Source: Gnetum montanum
Taxonomy: Eukaryota; Streptophyta; Gnetopsida; Gnetales; Gnetaceae
Direction of reading: 5' to 3'
DNA length: 64,000 bases
Assembly (NCBI GenBank): GCA_015680685.1
Contig: MNCI01020122.1
Coordinates: forward strand, 149,841-213,840
Position 1 is the first letter of the stretch. The number at the start of each line of letters is the position of its first letter. Both the position numbers and the translations under genes were made by a program. This document shows, piece by piece, positions 58,719 through 64,000 of the stretch. The notes beneath the pieces were generated by a model. The model was not told the DNA's origin and did no database searches. It was given only the letters and a program-made list of their open reading frames with translations.

Positions 58719-60100
58719 TTAATGATCAAAAACGTCAGTGGTTGGAACACTGAGAGGTTCATGGGTATATAGTCTTAACCTTGCCTCCGCATCAGGGCCT
58801 TGTTGGAAATAGAGGTGGAGCACCCTAAATGGTCTTGTTGATCGAATAGGGACTTTTCCAGTTGTAACTGAGGTGGTGGGTGTAGTTTGGGGGGGGGGGG
58901 GGGGGGGGGGNATGTAAATGCAAACTATCCAAAATGGTGCTAAGTGTCAAAGAAGTGTTTGACAGTGATAAATGTAGAGGGTAGCCACAGAATGGAGGCA
59001 AGTGTAGCCAAGGGTTTTAATCAAAATAAGGATGTCAACCCATGGAGACTATCACCTGAGCATAGTACAGTATGACAATGCATAAAAAAGTGCAAAAAGA
59101 CATAAGAAAATGCTAGAAATGGGAGAGATAAATGACACACTACCTCAAATGGGAGTGTAGTTAACTCCAAAAGGGTTTCAAAAGGTACGCAATGTATAAC
59201 AGGAATAGTGGGAGTGTAGTCATAGTCTTGGTAATGTTAGGCTATGAAGTTTGGTGCTTGTAGTAATGAACCATGCTTGCCGCATTGGCCACCATGATGT
59301 ACCATGCAGTGTTCTATATGACTGCAATGGGGCCATGGTGTACCATGTGGTGCAACTATGCCTCTCTCACGATGTGGTGTGCTCTGGGTGTTGTTCACCC
59401 ATGAAGCTAAGTGTTAAGATGCCAAAATGCCAAATTCTAAATGAAAGTGCCAACTTCCAATAACTAAAATGTTGAGAATCTAGGGATATTTATAGGGCTA
59501 GGATTAGCCCAAAATGTGGATCATGTGACATGTGGTGGTGCAGTAGATAAGAAGAGTGTAGCAACTATAGTGGAGAGCGTAGCAGCCACAATAGTGATTG
59601 TAACAACACAACACTTAGAAAAATTCTGCAAAACTAGCCACTTTTGTGTTGGCTATGCTTGTTATGCTCTCAAGCATAGTAGATACAGTGTCAAGCATAG
59701 CACCAACAATGTTGAGCATAGCACAACACTTAAATTTTTTTTGGAAAACTAGACATTTGTGTGTTGGCTATGCTTGCTATGCTCTCGAGCATAGTAAAGC
59801 ATAGTAGCTATAGTGTTGAGCATAGCATAGCTGATGTCACTATTCTAACAGTTAGACAAAATTGTAGAAAATTGGCTATTGAAGCTGACTACGCTATACT
59901 ACAGTGGAGAGTGTGGTCCTAACACTTAGACAAATTTGTAGAAAGTGCCATAATTTTGACACTTCAAAAAATTTTGCAAATCTGGTAGTTGGAGTTGACC
60001 ACACTCAACACTTAGAAAAATTTGGGCAAAGTGCCACCATTTCGCCACTTAGCCAAATTTGTAGTTGAGATGCTAAGATCTAAAATTTTGTGGTGTTTCA
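58719..60100 (-). repeat. 5' LTR of element E, with poly-G run and one unknown base
   Basis: Partner of 51395-52754. At 58889-58910 it has 22 consecutive G followed by N at 58911, where the partner LTR has ordinary sequence. The end GGTGTTTCA at 60100 matches the partner end GGTATTTCA at 52754. Confidence 0.85.
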
Positions 60101-60532
60101 TGTGCTTGTCCACTACTGCACTACCCACTACTACATGCCTGCTACTACCATCATGCACTACTACTCACCACCATGTGCCCACTCTCTTTTGCCACGGGCC
60201 TACTACTGCACAGTGGTTTATGTCTACCTCTACAAATAGCCTCCTACATAGCCACAAACCACCTCCCATGATACCATAAAGTACCTCCCGTGCCACCAAA
60301 AATTGCCTCTTCGAATGCCACTAGAAATAACCTTTTCATTGAACATGCGCAGAAGTCATGTAGGCCTTGAGATGGGCTACATTGGCCTAGTGATGGGCTA
60401 TGTAGGCCTTGAGATGAGCTATGTAGGCCCTGAGCTGTGCCATGTTGGCCCTATGATGGGCTATGCAGGACCTAAATTGGGCAGTGTAGGCCTTGAGATG
60501 GGCCACACTAGCCCATAAGAGGGAAAATTCAT
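60101..60532. other. Spacer between E and H, with 21-bp repeat
   Basis: 60108-60215 is rich in CTACTAC/CCAC words. 60363-60520 is a 21-bp tandem repeat (GGCCTTGAGATGGGCTATGT), seven units. The repeat stays open in one frame as V-G-L-E-M-G-Y, but nothing suggests it is translated. Confidence 0.6.
60363..60520. repeat. 21-bp minisatellite, 7 units
   Basis: Seven exact 21-bp steps, each opening with GGCC (one GGAC), followed by a partial eighth beginning AGCCCATAAGAG. The GGCC word recalls the 31-bp arrays, but period and remaining sequence differ. Confidence 0.85.
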
Positions 60533-60785
60533 ATAATAATCATTAACAAAGACAAAATATTAGTTAAAAGGATGCTACGATGTTCGTTGTTAGAGTAACC
60601 CAACCTTAGAGATTCCAAAAGAACTTAAGGAGTATAAATATTCAGTATTTGATGAAACTAGAGAACTACCTCCAAAAAGAACCATTTAGCATGCTATTGA
60701 TATTTTTCCTACTACACAACCTATTTTAAAAGCCCATTATAGATTTTCTACTTTTGAATTAAGAGAATTGAAAGTACAATTAGAT
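60533..60785 (+). repeat. Displaced copy of the protease-RT linker of H
   Basis: It aligns with 61927-62222: AAAATATTAGT, then GATGCTA, AAAAGAACTTAAGGAG, ACTAGAGAACTACCT, TAGATTTTCTACTTTTGAAT, GAGAATTGAAAGTACAATT. The copy ends at about 60785, where gag begins. Confidence 0.85.
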
Positions 60786-61300
60786 CATTATGATGGAGCC
60801 CTTGGATCTAGTGCTAAGGAAAATGATTGGCTTAATACAATGAAAAACTACTATGGTATGTTGAATTTCTTAAGCCAAAAATCTTTAGAAGTTATCTCCT
60901 TGTATTTAAAAGGACTTGCATCAACATGGTGGAATGGACTAAGATCTCAATGTTTGATTACAAATTGGCTTAATTTTTGTCAAGACTTTGAACAAAATTT
61001 TGTACCTAATTATTTCGTTAAAGAGTGAAAAATGAGATTTAATTCCTTAATATTGGAAATATAGTTAGTAGAGGATTACTATAAGGAATTCTATGATCTT
61101 TCTCAATAAGTAAGTCATCAGGATGAGGGAGAATTTGCTCTAGAATTTATCGATGGACTACATGCTCAATTGCATTCCTAAACATGAGTTCATAATCCTC
61201 AAACTATTGATGAAGGATATAAAATTTCTAAGGATTATGAGGAATTGAATTAGATATGAGCTACCCTTCGACAAGAAACTCTTCAACAAACTACCTTTCC
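60691..61300 (+). pseudogene. gag of element H, fused to linker/RT start
   Basis: An open frame from 60691 to 61026 joins [14 protein letters not shown] (start of the RT linker) directly to Y-D-G-A-L-G, K-E-N-D-W-L-N-T-M, V-I-S-L-Y-L-K-G-L-A-S-T-W-W-N-G-L, the standard capsid signature of Gypsy gag. After a stop at 61026, Y-Y-K-E-F-Y-D-L-S and I-D-G-L-H-A-Q-L continue the domain with more stops. The upstream part of gag is replaced by the linker copy. Confidence 0.8.
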
Positions 61301-61307
61301 ACAAGAA

Positions 61308-61941
61308 ATGGTAGAGGAAACACCAACTAAAAGAGCTCAATCCAAATCAAGATGTTTTGTTTGTGGCAAAGACCATTTCAAACAGGATTTTCCAAAATTG
61401 CGTGTAAAAATAAAAATGACCAAGCAAATCAGGAATCAAAAACCCAACCCAAGCATGAACAAAGCAAAATTTCCAACCACCACCATAGCTGTGAAGAAGA
61501 TATCTGCATCAACTAAATCAGGTTTGCATAAATTTCAATTTTCTTTGCTAATTTTTGATGATTCAATTAAAGGTAAACAAATTACATTTTTGATTAATAG
61601 TGATGTCAATGATAACTTTATTTCTTCAAAGTTAATTAATTTATTGAAATTAAGTTTACCTTCCAAGAAAATTATTAAGATAGAACTAGTAGATGGAATG
61701 ACCATGAGCAAGCATACTAGGTATGGAGAAATTAACATTACTTTGCAAAACATGCCTTTCATTGATGAATTTTTTGAATTTGAACTAGGAAATGTTGAAA
61801 TTTTAGGAATGTATTTCCTACAAAAATTTGATATTACTACCCACTTTGGAACTTGTATTTTAAAAGTTCCAACCACTAACAGAGTCAGGAGTCTAACAGG
61901 GGTAGGAATAGCAAAGAAAATTCACATGATAATGCTTAAGT
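61308..61941 (+). pseudogene. gag zinc knuckle and protease of element H (211 codons open)
   Basis: Residues 18-32: R-C-F-V-C-G-K-D-H-F-K-Q-D-F-P, a CX2CX3HX4C knuckle with the last Cys as Phe (the usual form is CX2CX4HX4C, so it may also be one residue short). Residues about 75-185 are the protease: F-L-I-N-S-D-V-N-D-N-F-I-S at the active site (the usual D-S-G lost), then L-L-K-L-S-L-P, V-E-I-L-G-M-Y-F-L and F-D-I-T-T-H, the G-M-D-W-L-end equivalent. It is the longest open frame near the 3' end of the window. Confidence 0.8.
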
Positions 61942-62118
61942 AAGCCAAAATATTAGTCAAAAATGATGCTATGATGTTGGTTGTCAAAATAACCAAACCT
62001 CAGAGATCTTCAGATACTAAGATTTCAAAAGAACTTAAGGAGCATAAGATTCAGTATTTTGTGAAACTAGAGAACTACCTTCAAAAAGAACTATTGATTT
62101 TCTAGTAAACAACCTATT

Positions 62119-62652
62119 TTGAAAAGAACTATTCATATTTTTTCTAGTAAAAAACCTATTTCAAAATCTCCTTGTAGATTTTCTACTTTTGAATTAAGAG
62201 AATTGAAAGTACAATTGGACCAATTATTGAAAAAAGAAAAAATTCAACCTAGCGTATCACCTTTGGGTGCACCAATCTTATTTGTTAAAAAGAAAGATGA
62301 TATGCTAAGACTATGCATTGATTATAGAGCATTAAATAAAGCAATGATTAAAAATATTTACTCTTTGCCTAGGATTGATTATTTGTTTGATCAACTTACA
62401 GGTGCATGTTATTTTACAAAGATTGATTTAAAATCAGGTTATCACCAAATAAGGATCAATGAGAAAGATATTGAGAAAATTTCTTTCAGAACTAGGTATC
62501 AATTATATGAATTTATTGTGATGCCATTTGGATTAACTAATGTACCTACAACATTCATGGTGTTAATGAATAATATTTTTCATGAATATCTTGATCAATT
62601 TGTTATAGTATTTATGGATGATATACTTGTTTATTCTAAGTCAAGAGAATAA
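62119..62652 (+). pseudogene. Reverse transcriptase of element H (177 codons open)
   Basis: [12 protein letters not shown] linker, then [46 protein letters not shown] (catalytic Asp), [13 protein letters not shown] and [10 protein letters not shown] (catalytic Asp pair). All three catalytic Asp are kept in one uninterrupted frame that ends with TAA at 62650. It is the best preserved polymerase in the window. Confidence 0.93.
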
Positions 62653-63390
62653 CATGTCAAACATTTAAAAATTATAATGGAATTTCTTAAAGAGCATTAG
62701 TTAAAAGCTAAATTGAGTAAACATGAACTCTTTAATGAAGAAGTTTCACACTTGGGTCATATAGTTTCTAAGAAAGGATTGCAAGTAAATCCAACAAAAA
62801 TTAGTCAGATCTAAGAATGGCCTATATTAAAAGATGTTACAACGATTTGCAACTTTTTGGGTTTAGTTGATTTTTATCAACATTTCATTAAAGATTATTC
62901 TACCTTGATAGCCCCATTGATAGACCTTTTCCAAGAGAAACATGTGTTTAAATTTGATGAAAAATGTAGGGAAGCTTTCCTCATATTAAAGATGCTACTT
63001 ACAACAACACTTATTCTGAGAATTCCAGATGAAGAATTACCATTTGAAATATCCATGGATGCCTATGGAATAGAAATCAATGTAGTTCTTTCATAAGAAG
63101 ATAAAGTGGTATGTTATGAATCTTGTAAATTATGAGGAGTTGAGGTAGATTACTCAACCCATGATTTAGAATTGCTAGCAATTATTCATGCTTAGAAAGT
63201 TTGAAGACATTATCTTTGTGGAAAAACATTTTTACTAAAAATAGATCATAATAGTTTAGAAAATTTGTAGAGATAGCCTATTTTGAATACTCATCAAAGT
63301 TGATGGGTAGAATTATTGGCTGAATATGATTTTGAAATCAAATATGTTCTCATTAAGAAAAATGTGGTAGTTGATGCCCTTAGTTGAATG
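62653..63390 (+). pseudogene. RT thumb, connection and RNase H of element H
   Basis: The frame continues through stops: H-L-G-H-I-V-S-K-K-G-L, N-F-L-G-L-V-D-F-Y-Q-H-F-I, then F-E-I-S-M-D-A-Y-G-I-E-I (RNase H first Asp), T-H-D-L-E-L-L-A-I-I-H-A (catalytic Glu), L-K-I-D-H-N-S-L and V-V-D-A-L-S. Stops at about 62698, 62813, 63094 and several after 63130. TGA after A-L-S (63385) replaces the usual Arg. Confidence 0.85.
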
Positions 63391-64000
63391 TGGAACCTAA
63401 TGATAGATGTAGTAATAACCCCTATGGAAGAAGAAATCAAGGAACAAATAAAATAATATCCTTATTTTAAGAAGATTTTCACCAATATTTCCTTTGAGCC
63501 TCGATATCAACTTACCTCTAAAGGTTTATTGATGAAAGGACAAAGAATGTGCATATCGAAAGGAAATTAGAGACTAAGGTTATTGTGTTAAGCACAGGAA
63601 GTACCATCTACAAGACACCCAGGTCATATTAAGACCTATATGATGTTACAAAAATCTTATTTTTGGCTTGGAATGAAGAATGATGTGTCCTCATACATTA
63701 AGAATTATCCAACATGCGAAAGAATAAAAGCTGAATAGAGAAAACCCAGTGGGTTATTACAACCTATGGAAGTTCCAACCTAGAAATGGGAAGATGTCGC
63801 CATGGATTTTGTTATGGGATTACCAATAACCAAAAAGGAAAATGACTCAATTTTGGTAGTGGTTGATCATCTATCAAAGATGGCACATTTTACAGCTTTG
63901 AAATGTACAAACACAACAAAAGAAGTAGCTCAAGAATTCATATGAGAAGTATTTTGATTGCATGGTTGTCCAAAATTGATCACCTCAAACTGAGATCCCA
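63391..64000 (+). pseudogene. Integrase of element H, partial at window end
   Basis: HHCC region 63600-63735: H-P-G-H-I-K-T-Y, F-W-L-G-M, N-Y-P-T-C-E-R-I-K-A with the first Cys of the pair lost. Core from 63790: D-V-A-M-D-F-V-M-G-L-P, I-L-V-V-V-D-H-L-S-K-M-A-H-F (first catalytic Asp present), L-H-G-C-P-K-L-I-T-S-N, then TGA at 63991 near the usual S-D-R-D. The sequence leaves the window before the catalytic Glu. Confidence 0.85.

Larger units (their letters stand above)
51395..60100 (-). mobile_element. Element E: complete gag-protease LTR element
   Basis: The only copy with both LTRs in place (51395-52754 and 58719-60100; internal part about 6 kb). On the minus strand: LTR, primer junction, leader with a 26-bp repeat, gag, protease-like region, tail with two 31-bp arrays, LTR. 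No RT, RNase H or integrase motif in six frames. Gag resembles C/D/F but is a separate subfamily. Flanks TAAGT and TGTGC do not match, so no target duplication is visible. Confidence 0.75.
60533..64000 (+). mobile_element. Element H: Ty3/Gypsy element with rearranged 5' end, running off the window
   Basis: Plus strand: a misplaced linker copy, gag, zinc knuckle, protease, linker, RT, RNase H, integrase, in the Gypsy order. No LTR is visible upstream; the element begins abruptly at 60533 with a copy of its own protease-RT linker. Premature stops are frequent. The integrase core continues beyond 64000. Confidence 0.85.

Noticed and set aside
60303-60518. 71-codon open frame with V-G-L-E-M-G-Y repeats as a repeat protein
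   Set aside because: It is simply the 21-bp tandem repeat read in a frame without stops.
1-64000. tRNA or rRNA genes
   Set aside because: No box A/box B pair with cloverleaf and no rRNA core sequence was seen by eye; a covariance-model scan would be decisive.

Overview
The window is nuclear DNA of a seed plant with a large, transposon-filled genome. The basis is that almost every stretch that can be assigned is a decayed Ty3/Gypsy-type LTR retrotransposon carrying plant-style gag, protease, reverse transcriptase, integrase and chromodomain signatures. No rRNA, tRNA, CRISPR array, bacterial operon or intact host gene was recognised. A gymnosperm would fit the low gene density, the age and the nesting, but that is only an inference.

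Layout. 1-1.1 kb holds a short RuvB-like-2 (Reptin) ATPase fragment in single-copy-looking DNA. 3.1-5.28 kb is a minus-strand Ty3/Gypsy gag remnant, cut by the LTR of element A. Element A (5,279-12,037, minus) is a chromodomain-bearing Ty3/Gypsy element with a 2.56 kb 3' LTR, protease, RT, RNase H, integrase and chromodomain. It has no gag, and its 5' LTR is truncated. Elements C (about 13.35-20.4 kb, minus), D (about 26.04-39.5 kb, minus), F (about 39.5-48 kb, plus) and E (51,395-60,100, minus) are four copies, in at least two subfamilies, of one gag-protease element type. They have no detectable RT, RNase H or integrase, a long non-coding tail, and a shared unusual primer-binding junction. 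Element G (31,675-37,466, minus) is a different Gypsy element nested inside D; it keeps gag, protease and the integrase C-terminus but has lost RT and RNase H. Element H (60.5 kb to the window end, plus) has gag, protease, RT, RNase H and integrase full of stop codons, and a duplicated protease-RT linker fused in frame to its gag.

Between the elements lie islands without recognisable genes (20.4-22.7 kb, 24.2-26.0 kb), an LTR/promoter-like block (22.7-24.2 kb) and a possible multi-exon gene relic (48.5-50.66 kb, minus).

The most interesting material is the gag-protease family C/D/E/F. Three of the four copies carry a 31-bp minisatellite with a palindromic GGCC-type core in the tail; the fourth (C) has a clean deletion spanning it. 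All four share the junction LTR-TATA-G/A-TTTTTTGGYRCTAGAAGGAGGGCC. Their gag zinc knuckle appears to be of a CX2HX4HX4C form. They resemble plant non-autonomous terminal-repeat/GAG elements that would need polymerase from another element. All coding regions here are broken, so present activity is not suggested. Coordinates of LTR ends are good to a few bases where two copies could be compared and approximate elsewhere.
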